From the NCBI GenBank assembly GCA_949741925.1, contig CATJOY010000034.1, forward strand, positions 1-64,000: 64,000 bases of DNA. The letters run 5' to 3'. Both the position numbers and the translations under genes were made by a program. Under the pieces are notes generated by a model that was not told the origin of the DNA, did no database searches, and was given only the letters and a program-made list of their open reading frames with translations. The DNA comes from an uncultured Desulfovibrionaceae bacterium (GTDB lineage Bacteria > Desulfobacterota > Desulfovibrionia > Desulfovibrionales > Desulfovibrionaceae). Each line of letters opens with the position of its first letter. Within the stretch, counting starts at the first letter, position 1. Shown one piece after another: positions 53,094 through 62,446 of the stretch.

Positions 53094-53960
53094 TCAGGCC
53101 CAATTCCGGGCCAGGAGCACACCGCAGAAAAGAGCCACGGAAATAATGCCGTTAATCACGAAAAAGGCCAGATTGATTTTGGTAAGATCCTCGGGCGAGA
53201 CCAGGCGGTGTTCGTAAAAAAGCAGCAGGGCAATGGCGGCGCAGACCCCATGCCAGATGGGGTTAAGGCCCGCTGTCCAGCCGCCGAGAAGGAGAAAGAG
53301 AAGCACATTGACATGGCAAAACCCGGCCAGGGCCAGGGCCGTGGGAATGCCGAACCGAGCCGGAACCGAGTGCAGGCCTTGTTCACGGTCAAAAGCAACA
53401 TCTTGGCAACTATAGAGGATATCAAAGCCTGCCACCCAGAAAATGACGGCCAGGCTGAACAGGATAGGCGGCAGGGCAAAGGAGCCGGTTGCCGCTAGCC
53501 AGCCGCCCATCGGGGCCATGCTGAGCACCGCGCCCAGCCAGAAATGACACAACCAGGTAAAGCGTTTGGAAAAGCTGTAGAGCCCTGCCAGAAAAAGGGC
53601 CACGGGCGAGAGAGCCAGGCATAGCGGGTTCAGAAAGGCGCAGGCGGCTACAAAACCCGCCGCCATCAAGGCGCAGAAGAGCCCGGCCTGGGCAAGGCTG
53701 ATTTCCCCGGTGACCAGAGGTCTTTTTTGCGTGCGCGGATTGGCCCGGTCATAACGGATATCCGCCATAGCGTTGACCGCCATGGCGTAAGAGCGCACGC
53801 AGACCATGGCCAGGGCTAGAAAAACCAGGATATGCAGGGCGGGCAGCCCCGGCATGACTAAAAAACAGCCGATAAAAGCAAAAGGAAGAGCAAAAATCGA
53901 GTGTTCGATTTTTACCATCTGGCACAGCAAAAGAAAGCGTTTCCATACAGACATGGGCAT
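53094..53960 (-). CDS. UbiA-family prenyltransferase (menaquinone type, MqnP/UbiA)
   Basis: A 288-residue membrane enzyme with eight to nine spans. The two Asp-rich motifs appear as NAMADIRYDRANPRT and DILYSCQDVAFD; these bind the Mg-diphosphate of the prenyl donor. In bacteria using the futalosine pathway this protein attaches the isoprenoid to the naphthoate ring; ubiquinone-type activity is the alternative. The UbiD-family gene at 35 kb would act with it. Confidence 0.85.
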   Translation of the reverse strand: MPMSVWKRFLLLCQMVKIEHSIFALPFAFIGCFLVMPGLPALHILVFLALAMVCVRSYAMAVNAMADIRYDRANPRTQKRPLVTGEISLAQAGLFCALMAAGFVAACAFLNPLCLALSPVALFLAGLYSFSKRFTWLCHFWLGAVLSMAPMGGWLAATGSFALPPILFSLAVIFWVAGFDILYSCQDVAFDREQGLHSVPARFGIPTALALAGFCHVNVLLFLLLGGWTAGLNPIWHGVCAAIALLLFYEHRLVSPEDLTKINLAFFVINGIISVALFCGVLLARNWA

Positions 53961-54145
53961 TCCGCAAAGGCACGGGGCCGATCGGGCCGGACCGCCGGGC
54001 CGCTTTATACATCAGGGTGTTGCTTCCTCAGAACCGCCGGATCGGTTTCCGGCCCGGCCGGGGTACAGACCGGCAGGCGCACGGCCTGTTTCCCCGGCAA
54101 GAATACCAACCATGGTGTTGCGCCGCGCAGGGGGAGCGAATTCGG

Positions 54146-54604
54146 CTATTGCGGAAGACGAGCGCTCAGCATACGCAGATGCTTTTTTTCCTCGTCTTCG
54201 CAGGCGCTTACAGCCCCCTGCTCAGCCGGAGGGACGAGTTTTTTCATGGCCTGGAAAAAAAGAATGGTGTCTTTTTCCATGGAAATGGCTGCATGCAGCG
54301 GGTCTGCCGCAACGCGGCCTTCCAAACCCGGCATGAACAGGCTGTGGCTATCCAGAAGGTCGGAGACATAGCGCAGGTATTCTTCTTCCTCGCTGCCCGG
54401 GGGCAGTTCCAAACCGCCCAAACGGGGGAGCATGGCCGCAAAAACAGCCTCATGGCGTTTTTCTTCCTCAGCCATGAAGGCAAAGAACGCTGCGTCATCC
54501 GGGCTGGCGGCGTGTTTCCGGGCGCTTTCGTACAGATTCCGCCCGCGGCGTTCAATTTCCACGGCCGCAGTGATGATATCCGCTGCCTTGACAAAGCTGG
54601 CCAT
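54146..54604 (-). CDS. Rubrerythrin-like ferritin-fold protein
   Basis: A 152-residue four-helix protein. Likely diiron ligands are in AAVEIERRGRNLYE, EEEKRHE and CEDEEKKH. It lacks the rubredoxin domain of true rubrerythrin. Such proteins reduce peroxide in anaerobes. GAGGAG lies before the ATG. A longer open frame upstream has no family support. Confidence 0.85.
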   Translation of the reverse strand: MASFVKAADIITAAVEIERRGRNLYESARKHAASPDDAAFFAFMAEEEKRHEAVFAAMLPRLGGLELPPGSEEEEYLRYVSDLLDSHSLFMPGLEGRVAADPLHAAISMEKDTILFFQAMKKLVPPAEQGAVSACEDEEKKHLRMLSARLPQ

Positions 54605-54919
54605 ATATACTCCTCGTTGCTGAAGGTCCGCCAAAGCGCCTGATCGGCCTGCCGGTGGAATGCGGGCAATGCCGGAAGAAGCAATGTGCTCTGCCGCCGG
54701 AGGAACACGATTCAGGGCGGCTGTATGATAGCCGGATTTATCTTGGTTTTCAAGGAAAAAGGCCGGAGAGCGCTTGCCGCGCCCGGCCGGGAGCCGGCGG
54801 ATTGAACCGGCTGCCGGAGAACGGAGCGGATCATGACAAGGACCGGCCAAGGGCAGATTTCCGGAAGGGAAATGGCCTGTTCCCAAGACACTCTTTTGAG
54901 GAAAATAAGGAGAACAACA
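54605..54919. other. Divergent region between ferritin-like and DUF1028 genes
   Basis: No gene. It contains a short AGCCGG/CCGGCT inverted repeat (54792-54812) and probably promoters in both directions; none can be fixed by eye. Confidence 0.35.
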
Positions 54920-55621
54920 ATGACGCTTACGAACGTATCCTGGGACAATACGTTTTCTTTGGTTTGCAGGGATAGCGCTTCCGGGCAGTTTGCCGTTGCC
55001 GTCTCCACGGCTCGACTGGCCGTTGGCGCGCGTGTGCCCTTTATCCGGGCGGGAGTCGGGGCGGTGGCCAGCCAGGCGCAGACCAATCCGCTGCTTGGCT
55101 ATGCGGCTCTTGAGTTTCTCGCGCAAGGCGCGGATGCTGAAGAGGCGCTGCGGCAGGCCCTTGCAGCCGATTCCGGGCGGGAGAGCCGGCAGCTTTCCGT
55201 TATGGATGCCTCCGGCAAGAGCGCCGTATTTACCGGCCGGGAGGTGGCGCGACACTGCGACAAGGCTGCCTCGGCCCGAGGTAAGGAGTGCTGCGCCGCG
55301 GGGAATCTGTTGGTTTCGGGGGAGGTTATCCCGGAAATGGTGCGGGCCTTTGAGGAGAGCCGGGGATTTCTCGGTGAGCGGGCTCTACGGGCCCTGGAAG
55401 CAGGGCAGCGAGCCGGAGGTGATAAACGCGGCAAGATTTCGGCGGCTCTGCTGGTTTCCGGCAAAGGCCCTCATCCCTTACTGGATTTGCGTGTGGATAA
55501 AAGCGCCGATCCGGTCCGGGATCTGCGCGTTCTTTTTGATGCCTATACCGCTGCGTTTTCAATGGACGAGGAGGGCAGCCGGGCTGCCCCCGACAAGGGA
55601 GGCTCCCCCCGCCCCGCCTGA
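54920..55621 (+). CDS. DUF1028 family protein (Ntn-hydrolase-like)
   Basis: A 233-residue protein. TFSLVCRDSASGQFAVAVSTARLAVGARVP and the GVGAVASQAQTNP motif are hallmarks of DUF1028, a family with a fold like N-terminal nucleophile hydrolases. Its substrate is unknown. AAGGAG lies eight bases before the ATG. The last 20 residues are low-complexity. Confidence 0.87.
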   Translation: MTLTNVSWDNTFSLVCRDSASGQFAVAVSTARLAVGARVPFIRAGVGAVASQAQTNPLLGYAALEFLAQGADAEEALRQALAADSGRESRQLSVMDASGKSAVFTGREVARHCDKAASARGKECCAAGNLLVSGEVIPEMVRAFEESRGFLGERALRALEAGQRAGGDKRGKISAALLVSGKGPHPLLDLRVDKSADPVRDLRVLFDAYTAAFSMDEEGSRAAPDKGGSPRPA

Positions 55622-55770
55622 GGGCGGCGCCCCAAGGGGGGCAAGGGGGTGGGGCGTTATTCAACAGGGGCGGCCTCGTGGGGAAGCCGGGGAAGTATTC
55701 TTCTTTCGAGGAGCAAACAGCCCCGAAGCTTCCCCCGGAGGCGCCCGATCGAGGCCGCCAGGCCGGGAAA

Positions 55771-57051
55771 TTACGGCTTTTCCCCCTGCGCCGAGCCGGC
55801 AGCGAGCGGAGCCCCGGGGCATAGCTTGCGCGGATTTTTTCCGAACAGACAGAAAATTTCGTGGGGGATGGTGCCCCACAAGGCAGCCAGCTCGTGCACG
55901 TCAAGGGCTTCCGGTCCCGGGCCGCCGAGCAGCCAGGCCATGTCTCCCGGCTTGCAATCCGGTATATGGCTGACCTCGGCCACGTGCATTTGCATGCAAA
56001 TTCTGCCGCGCAACGGGGCGCGACGGCCGTTGATGCAGCAGAACCCCCGGTTGGATAACAGGCGACTGTAAGCATCTGCGTATCCTGCGGCCAGTGTGGC
56101 CAGACGTAAGGATCGGGAAGCGGTGAACGTATACCCGTAGCTGACCGAGGCCCCGGCGGGGATAGTCCGCAGATCCAGGATCGGCGCGGCGAGCTCCATG
56201 GCCGGGATAAATCCTCGCCCGTGTTCTTCCTGGTTGGTTCCGGCAAAGGGGTTGCCGCCATAAAGGCATATTCCTGGTCTTCCCATCTGGGGGCCAAGTT
56301 CTTTGGGGAACATTTCCGGTTTCAGATAGGCCGCGGAATTGGCTAGAGAAGGCGTGATTTCGGGCCAGCGCTCGCGGAAGGCCGCCAGAATTTCCATAAA
56401 TGCCGCGATCTGCCCGGCCACGGTATGCAGTTTTTCAGGCACATCGGAACAGGCGAAATGCGAGAGCAGCAAACCGGGACGGAGCGCCGGGAAAAGGCGC
56501 AGTTCTTCCAACAGGGCAGCGAGGCTTTCCCTATCCGGCCCCAGGCGGCAGAGCCCCGTATCCACCTTGACGGCCACATCCAGGGGGAACCCGGCGCGGA
56601 GCAGGGAAGGAGCTTCCCTCAGCGCCGCATCCAGCATGGCCGCCTGACCCAGCCGGTGAATCATCGGCGTCAAGCCATGGCTTAGGGCCGACAGAGCCTC
56701 TTCAGGGCTCTGTACCCCCAGGAGGGGCAGGATGCGGCAATGCTTTTCCCGGAGTTCGGGAAGCGCGCGCGTGAGAGCCGCCCCTTCAGATACAGTGCCC
56801 ACGCCAAAGGCCGCGGCTCCCGCCTTCAGCAAGGCCCGGGCCGCCGGGATCAGACCATGCCCGTAGGCATCCGCCTTGATAACCGCCATTCTTCCCGGCC
56901 AGCCGCCGGGCAAAACGGCGTCGCGTCCTGCCGCCCCATCCCTTTCGTTAAGACGCCGCCAGTTTTCGGCAATCATTTCCGGGTACACCAGGACCACGGG
57001 TTGTGAAGGGGAAAGATCGTGCCCTGCTGCTATATATTCTCCAAAATACAT
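55771..57051 (-). CDS. alr: Alanine racemase
   Basis: A 426-residue PLP enzyme making D-alanine for peptidoglycan. The PLP lysine is K59 in AVIKADAYGHG and the second catalytic tyrosine lies in VSYGYTF. It is somewhat longer than the typical 360-380 residues owing to an N-terminal lead and a C-terminal tail. It faces lptD across a 262-base divergent region. Confidence 0.93.
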   Translation of the reverse strand: MYFGEYIAAGHDLSPSQPVVLVYPEMIAENWRRLNERDGAAGRDAVLPGGWPGRMAVIKADAYGHGLIPAARALLKAGAAAFGVGTVSEGAALTRALPELREKHCRILPLLGVQSPEEALSALSHGLTPMIHRLGQAAMLDAALREAPSLLRAGFPLDVAVKVDTGLCRLGPDRESLAALLEELRLFPALRPGLLLSHFACSDVPEKLHTVAGQIAAFMEILAAFRERWPEITPSLANSAAYLKPEMFPKELGPQMGRPGICLYGGNPFAGTNQEEHGRGFIPAMELAAPILDLRTIPAGASVSYGYTFTASRSLRLATLAAGYADAYSRLLSNRGFCCINGRRAPLRGRICMQMHVAEVSHIPDCKPGDMAWLLGGPGPEALDVHELAALWGTIPHEIFCLFGKNPRKLCPGAPLAAGSAQGEKP

Positions 57052-57313
57052 AATAATGGTGCCTTGTTAAAGAAAGTCTCCCGAGGCGGGCGGAAAGCCT
57101 TTACCCTTCCGGGCAAAGTGTGATAAGCGGAATTGTTATAGCCTGTTAGGTTTTACGAGTAGAGGTTACGTTCGGGGGCCGCCGTACTCTCCGGAAAGAT
57201 GCGCTTCGTTCTTTCCTCCGGCGCGCGCCTCTGGAGAGCAACCAAAATACTTGAACCATCTGCTCCAGCAGTATACTTTTCCGGCGCCACTTTCAACTTT
57301 CAACGGGGCTTTC

Positions 57314-59668
57314 ATGAGGCGTAGGGCATACCGGCATATCCGGCACATTGTCAGGAGGTATTCCGTCCTGGCTGTTTTTTTGTTGCTTTTGCTTCCCGGC
57401 CGGGTCTTTGCCGAGAGTTCTTTGATCATGCAATCTGATGATGAGCGGGATGTCACCTGGCAGTTAACGGCAGACCAGGTTACCTCCCTCAACGATGCGG
57501 AGGTGCTCGAAGCCCGGGGCAATGTCACCCTCCGCCGGGGGGCCGATTATCTTAAGGCCGATTTTGCCCGGTACTATATAACCACCAAGTGGGTTTTCCT
57601 TCAGGGCAACGTGGAAGCCATGATGGGCAAGGATACCCTTAAGGCCCGGGAGGCCGAGTTCGACTTGCGTTCGCGGGTGGGCTGGCTCAAAAAGGGCGAA
57701 GTGTTCATGGACGGCCCGCATATTTACTTTGCCGGAGACCGCATTAACAAACACTACGGGGATGTGTACACCTTCAAAGAAGCCAAGGTGACCGCCTGCG
57801 ACGATGATGTGCCCGCTTGGTCCATCACCGCCGACGAGGCCGTGGTAGAGATAGACGGCTACGCCCAACTGTGGCGTTCCAAGTTCCAGCTCAAAGATAC
57901 AGCAGTTATGTATATGCCCTGGCTGATCGTGCCTGCCAAGCGGGAGCGCCAGTCGGGGTTTCTCACTCCGGAATTCGGCCGCAACAACCGTGTCGGCGCG
58001 TATATCAATGTTCCCTATTTCTGGGCCATTGACCAAAAGAGCGACCTGACGGTTAACGAATATTTCATGGAAAAGCGCGGCCTGATGCAGGGAATACAAT
58101 ACCGGGCCGCGCCTTCGGCCAACGAATTCATCTGGTTGCGCGCCGATTATCTTTCGGACGGCCAGCGGATAACCAGTGATTCACACGACCCGGTCAACGA
58201 CGAAGACGGGCTGGTGCGCACCAATACCAACCGTTACTGGCTCAGGGGCATGGTTGATCTGGAATTGCCCGGAGCGCCCAATTGGAAACTGCGCGGCGAT
58301 CTCGACTATGTTTCCGACCAAAACTATCTGCATGAGTTCAAAAACGGCATGTCCGGGTTTAGAAGCAGCCGGGAAGAGCTGTTCGATATTTTCCGGCGTG
58401 ATCTGCGCGAACGGGATAACGAGCGCAAGAGCGCCATGGTTCTGCTCCGGGATTGGGATCGTTTTTCGGTGGCCCTTTCGGCGGCCTATATTCAGGATCA
58501 AACGCTCGGCAACGGCAACAGGATCAGATCCTCAGACACCACGGTGCAGCAGGGCCCTTCGTTGGCGGGATACCTGTACCAGGGGCAGATTATCCAAGGC
58601 TTTCCCCTGGAGCTTTCCGCCTCAGCCGATGCATCATATATGTACCGGCGCAAAGGCACCCGGGGCTCGCGCTATGAAATCACCCCGGTTCTGACGCTGC
58701 CCTTGACCAGCGAATACGGTTCTTTTATCGCCACGGCGGGGGTGCGCCAGGCCATCTACCGCACCGATCAATACTTTCGTTCGCCAGACGGCAAAACCAG
58801 GGAAACCGGCGATAACCAGACCGTGCCCCACTATTCGCTCAGCGGCTCCACGGAGTTTTTCCGGGTGTTCAACCTGGCCTCCGATCCTCTGACCGCCACG
58901 GAGAAGAATATCGGCAAAAGCGAGTGGACTGCCTTGCGCCATAGCATCCAGCCTCGGCTTACCTACCGGTATATTCCCCTGGAAGATCAGGAGAGGAATC
59001 CCCGCTACTCCTCGGAAGACCGGATTTTGCCCAAAGATGAGCTGGTCTACTCCATCAGCACGGTGGTGACCCGCAAACGCGAGAGCGTCACCGCGAAGGC
59101 CGCGCCGGATGCATCCGGCAAAGGTGTGCGGCCCCAGCCGAGTTTAGCTACGGATTATCTTGACGTGCTCCGTCTGACTGTGGAGCAAGGGTATGACTTT
59201 CGTGAAGCTAGCCGCCGTGACGAACGGGAACGCTATCCGCGCCGGCCGTATTCGGATATTAAAGCGGAAATCCACGCCGCCTGGGATGAGCGTTTCACCC
59301 TTATCAACCGTACCTTTTGGTCTGCGTATACCAATAAGATCAACCGCCAAGATCACGGCATCCGCTTCAACCTGCCCGGTTGGGGGTCACTCTATACCGG
59401 CCTTGACTACCGGCGGGCCATTCGTGAGTATACCCGTGAGCGTGAAGATGCCATCAGTTCTTTTGTGCTCAGAGGGTCGTTGACCTCCTTGGGGCCCCTT
59501 TCCCTGAACTTCGGCTACCGCAGGGATTATGAAAAAGGAAAGGATGTGGAGCGGAGCCTGGAACTGGTGTACAATCACCAGTGTTTTCAGCTTATCGGAC
59601 GGGCTCTTTCGGAAGCCGGGGAAGTGGATTACCAGTTGATGTTTGTGCTCTCCGGGCTTGGGAGCTGA
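57314..59668 (+). CDS. lptD: LPS-assembly outer-membrane protein LptD
   Basis: A 784-residue protein with a signal peptide (VFLLLLLPGRVFA). The N-terminal beta-jellyroll/OstA domain (about 40-180) has the LEARGNVTLRRGADYLKADFA repeat, and the C-terminal part is a beta barrel of about 26 strands. It inserts LPS into the outer leaflet. The start was placed at the ATG before a good signal peptide rather than at an upstream TTG. Few cysteines are present (for example ACDDD and HQCF). Confidence 0.9.
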   Translation: MRRRAYRHIRHIVRRYSVLAVFLLLLLPGRVFAESSLIMQSDDERDVTWQLTADQVTSLNDAEVLEARGNVTLRRGADYLKADFARYYITTKWVFLQGNVEAMMGKDTLKAREAEFDLRSRVGWLKKGEVFMDGPHIYFAGDRINKHYGDVYTFKEAKVTACDDDVPAWSITADEAVVEIDGYAQLWRSKFQLKDTAVMYMPWLIVPAKRERQSGFLTPEFGRNNRVGAYINVPYFWAIDQKSDLTVNEYFMEKRGLMQGIQYRAAPSANEFIWLRADYLSDGQRITSDSHDPVNDEDGLVRTNTNRYWLRGMVDLELPGAPNWKLRGDLDYVSDQNYLHEFKNGMSGFRSSREELFDIFRRDLRERDNERKSAMVLLRDWDRFSVALSAAYIQDQTLGNGNRIRSSDTTVQQGPSLAGYLYQGQIIQGFPLELSASADASYMYRRKGTRGSRYEITPVLTLPLTSEYGSFIATAGVRQAIYRTDQYFRSPDGKTRETGDNQTVPHYSLSGSTEFFRVFNLASDPLTATEKNIGKSEWTALRHSIQPRLTYRYIPLEDQERNPRYSSEDRILPKDELVYSISTVVTRKRESVTAKAAPDASGKGVRPQPSLATDYLDVLRLTVEQGYDFREASRRDERERYPRRPYSDIKAEIHAAWDERFTLINRTFWSAYTNKINRQDHGIRFNLPGWGSLYTGLDYRRAIREYTREREDAISSFVLRGSLTSLGPLSLNFGYRRDYEKGKDVERSLELVYNHQCFQLIGRALSEAGEVDYQLMFVLSGLGS

Positions 59669-59701
59669 TCCCGACACGGAAGGGCGTAGAGGAGAGGGGA
59701 T

Positions 59702-60517
59702 ATGGCCCGTGTATTGCAAATTTCCGGTTTGGTCCGTAGCCTTGCCCTGGCGGTCTTCGGCGTATGCCTGCTTTCCGCGTGCGCAACGCGGGCTTCGGAG
59801 GAGAATACTCTCCTGTCTGCCGAAGCCGCCCTTGACCTGGCTTTTGACGCTTGCATGGCCCGTTGCAACGAGAATTCCCCGCTGGGGTCCCTAACGCGGG
59901 AGGGCTGTTACAAAGGTTGTTATGAGACCAGGCGGCAAACCCTTTTTCGGGGGCAGGTCTATAGCTCTGCTGCTGACTGCTTGAGTTTTATGGAAGGGTT
60001 TGACCTGAACCGGGATCTCTATGTTGAATCAATGCAGGGTTGGTGTTGGCAGCAATGGTCGTTGGTTTATAATATTATCGGCTGCCGTGATGCGGTGTCC
60101 GTCTTTTACGCGGCGCTGACCCCTGAATCGGTTTGCCTGGGAAAACCGGCTCTTTCCACCCCACCGGCAGATGGTAGGGGTACAATCGTGCCGCCGCTTC
60201 CGAGCGCTCAACCCCCGGCGCTTCTGGATACGCCCAAATACCGGAAAAGCGCTCCCGCCAAAAAGCAGCCGGTCAAAAATACGCCTAAGGCTCCGGCAAA
60301 AGCTGCTACGCCTTCCAAGGAGACGACGCCGGAAAAAGATACTCCGGCGCCGAACCCCGTGGTAAGCGCCCCCCCGGCTCCGGCTGAGGGAGCCAAAGTC
60401 CCGGTCGAGGCGCCGCAAGCTCTTTCTGTAGAGGCGTTGCCACAGCCCGTGGGGCTGCCGCCTCGAGCCCACGGGCAGGATTTTCCCGGCGAGTCTTCCG
60501 CTTCTATGCCCGATTAG
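59702..60517 (+). CDS. Cysteine-rich lipoprotein following lptD
   Basis: A 271-residue protein with lipobox LSAC (Cys27). The mature globular part (about 28-150) has eight further cysteines spaced like a disulfide-rich domain (DACMARC, GCYKGC, DC, WCW, GC, VC). A proline/alanine/lysine tail of over 100 residues may cross the periplasm. It starts 33 bases after lptD and is probably co-transcribed. No family recognised. It might act in LptD maturation, as other small lipoproteins do, but this is inferred from position only. Confidence 0.75.
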   Translation: MARVLQISGLVRSLALAVFGVCLLSACATRASEENTLLSAEAALDLAFDACMARCNENSPLGSLTREGCYKGCYETRRQTLFRGQVYSSAADCLSFMEGFDLNRDLYVESMQGWCWQQWSLVYNIIGCRDAVSVFYAALTPESVCLGKPALSTPPADGRGTIVPPLPSAQPPALLDTPKYRKSAPAKKQPVKNTPKAPAKAATPSKETTPEKDTPAPNPVVSAPPAPAEGAKVPVEAPQALSVEALPQPVGLPPRAHGQDFPGESSASMPD

Positions 60518-60677
60518 TAGCCCTGGCCTTGGGGGATGGGGCAGGTTTCTGCGGGAATCCCTCAGGCCTGGCGGCCCTATTTTTGATAAGGAACCGGGTA
60601 TGCCCAACCTGTCTACCGCCCTCTATGGAGGCTACGCACGCCGAGGGCTAGTCTGAGGGCCAGGCTGGAACGGTGTT

Positions 60678-61718
60678 TTAGATGCTGCCGCCGAACAGCT
60701 TCGCCCGCACCCCGGGCCAGACCGTATCCGGGGTGAGGTCGCGCATACAGCGGTGGTGCCCCCGGGGGCATTCCGTGGGGCCGTGCAGGCTGCATGGGCG
60801 GCATTCCAGAGGGATTTCCATCACATCGGCCTTTTCTCCCCGAGGGAAAAAGCCGAGTTCACGAACGGTGGGGCCAAAAAGAGCCGTGACCGGCACGTTT
60901 TGCGGCCAGGCCAGATGCATGGGCCCGGAATCGTTGGTCAGATAGCAATCCAGCAGACCAATGACCCCGGCCAGTAAGGGCAGGGAAAGAGCGCCCGAGA
61001 GATCCAGAAGGTTGTTATTTCGGATTTCTCCGCGCAGCTCTGCGCGGACTTCGGCGGCTTGCTGTTCTTCCCCCGGACCGCCGAAGAGAACAACCCTCGC
61101 GCCATGGCGCAGAGCTTCTCGACCTATGGCGGCAAAATATGCTGTGGGCCAGCGCTTGGTGCCCCACACCGAACCGGGATGCATACCCAGCAAAGGCAGG
61201 CCGCGCACGCTGGAGAGAAGCTCCGCGGCCTCCGTCCGTACTGTATCCGGCAGGACGATACGCGGCCAGCTCTCGCGTTCCGCAAGATGCAGAGGGTCCA
61301 GCAGGGCCAGGAGGCGTTCAATCTCATCACGCTCGGAAAACCGTCGGGGAACGGTGTGGGTGTAGAACCAGGAATTGACTCGGGGTTCGCTGTACCCGAT
61401 GCGGCGCGCGGCGTTGCTCCAGCGGGCGATAAGCGCGCTGCGCAAACTGCCGTGCGCTGCAATCCAGAGGCTGTACCGCTCTTTTGCCAGCTTGCGGCCA
61501 AGACGCGCAGCCTGGAATATCCCTTTTTCGGAGCCGCGCTTATCGTATTCAAAGACGGCGTTGACCGCCGGATGGGCGGCAAAAAGCGTCTTAAAGCCTG
61601 CGCGAACCCAGAAATGGATCGTTGCCTCGGGGTATCCTCGGCGCAGGCTTTGCAGCAGCGGCAGGGTAAGGATGGCGTCTCCGAGAAAGGCGGTATTCCA
61701 GACGGCGATGCTGATCAT
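60678..61718 (-). CDS. Glycosyltransferase family 9 (heptosyltransferase)
   Basis: A 346-residue ADP-heptose:LPS heptosyltransferase-type enzyme. Motifs include AFLGDAILTLPLLQSL, HPGSVWGTKRWP, TNDSGPMHLA and ALFGPTVRELGFFP. It adds heptose to the lipopolysaccharide core in the cytoplasm. It lies 15 bases after grpE, so it is probably co-transcribed with the heat-shock genes by proximity rather than function. WaaF-like, but the exact acceptor is uncertain. Confidence 0.88.
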   Translation of the reverse strand: MISIAVWNTAFLGDAILTLPLLQSLRRGYPEATIHFWVRAGFKTLFAAHPAVNAVFEYDKRGSEKGIFQAARLGRKLAKERYSLWIAAHGSLRSALIARWSNAARRIGYSEPRVNSWFYTHTVPRRFSERDEIERLLALLDPLHLAERESWPRIVLPDTVRTEAAELLSSVRGLPLLGMHPGSVWGTKRWPTAYFAAIGREALRHGARVVLFGGPGEEQQAAEVRAELRGEIRNNNLLDLSGALSLPLLAGVIGLLDCYLTNDSGPMHLAWPQNVPVTALFGPTVRELGFFPRGEKADVMEIPLECRPCSLHGPTECPRGHHRCMRDLTPDTVWPGVRAKLFGGSI

Positions 61719-61733
61719 GCGTTCGCCGGAAAC

Positions 61734-62336
61734 TTATTTGCAGACGACAACCTTGGCCGGACGCAGGAGCCTGTCGTGGAGGCGATACCCTTTGCTCAAC
61801 AAACCGCAGACGGTCTCCGGCTGGTATTCGGCATGGCGCTCGGTGCTGACGGCTTCATGCAGGGCCGGGTTGAACGCCTCGCCCAGCGCGCCGACTTCGC
61901 TCAGCCCATGGCGGGATAGAGCTTCCATGAGCATTTTCCGGGTCATATCCACGCCCACAATAAAGTTCTTGCAGGCCTCATCCTTGGGCGCGTGGCTGAG
62001 GGCAAGATCCAAGGTATCTAAGGCCGGAAGGATATCGGTAAGAACCTTTTCCGCGGCAAAGCGGAGGAACTCTTCTTTTTCGCGGGCCAGACGCTTGCGT
62101 GTATTTTCCATTTCCGCCAGGGTGCGGAGTTTTTCTGCCTCGGCCTCCTCTTTATCGGCAAGGGAAATCCCCAAACGGGCTTTGGCGGCGGCAGCAAGAT
62201 CGGCGTCGCTGATATCGGGCAGAGGGAAGGGCGTTCCGGTATCGTTTCCTGATGAGGGGGGTTGCTCTACCGCGTAATTTTCGTTGAAGAGTTCATCCGG
62301 ATTGAAGTCGGATGTATAAGGATTTTTTCTAGGCAT
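61734..62336 (-). CDS. grpE: Nucleotide exchange factor GrpE
   Basis: A 200-residue protein with a long N-terminal coiled coil (about 55-100) and a C-terminal beta-wing (FNPALHEAV, GYRLHDRLLRPAKVVV). It exchanges ADP on DnaK. AAGGAG precedes the start, and a GGCAAGC/GCTTGCC hairpin (62358-62376) lies just upstream. Confidence 0.95.
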   Translation of the reverse strand: MPRKNPYTSDFNPDELFNENYAVEQPPSSGNDTGTPFPLPDISDADLAAAAKARLGISLADKEEAEAEKLRTLAEMENTRKRLAREKEEFLRFAAEKVLTDILPALDTLDLALSHAPKDEACKNFIVGVDMTRKMLMEALSRHGLSEVGALGEAFNPALHEAVSTERHAEYQPETVCGLLSKGYRLHDRLLRPAKVVVCK

Positions 62337-62446
62337 GAATATTCTCCTTCCACGAGGGGCAAGCCAGCAGCTTGCCTGATATGCCGACAGGGCGCAAGAG
62401 CTATCATGCCGGCAGGGTCTTGTGAGGGACTGACTGACGCAGGCGG

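Noticed and set aside
54605-55255. Long minus-strand frame extending the ferritin-like gene to 369 codons
   Set aside because: The extension crosses the DUF1028 gene and divergent promoter region; the ATG after GAGGAG gives the whole ferritin fold.
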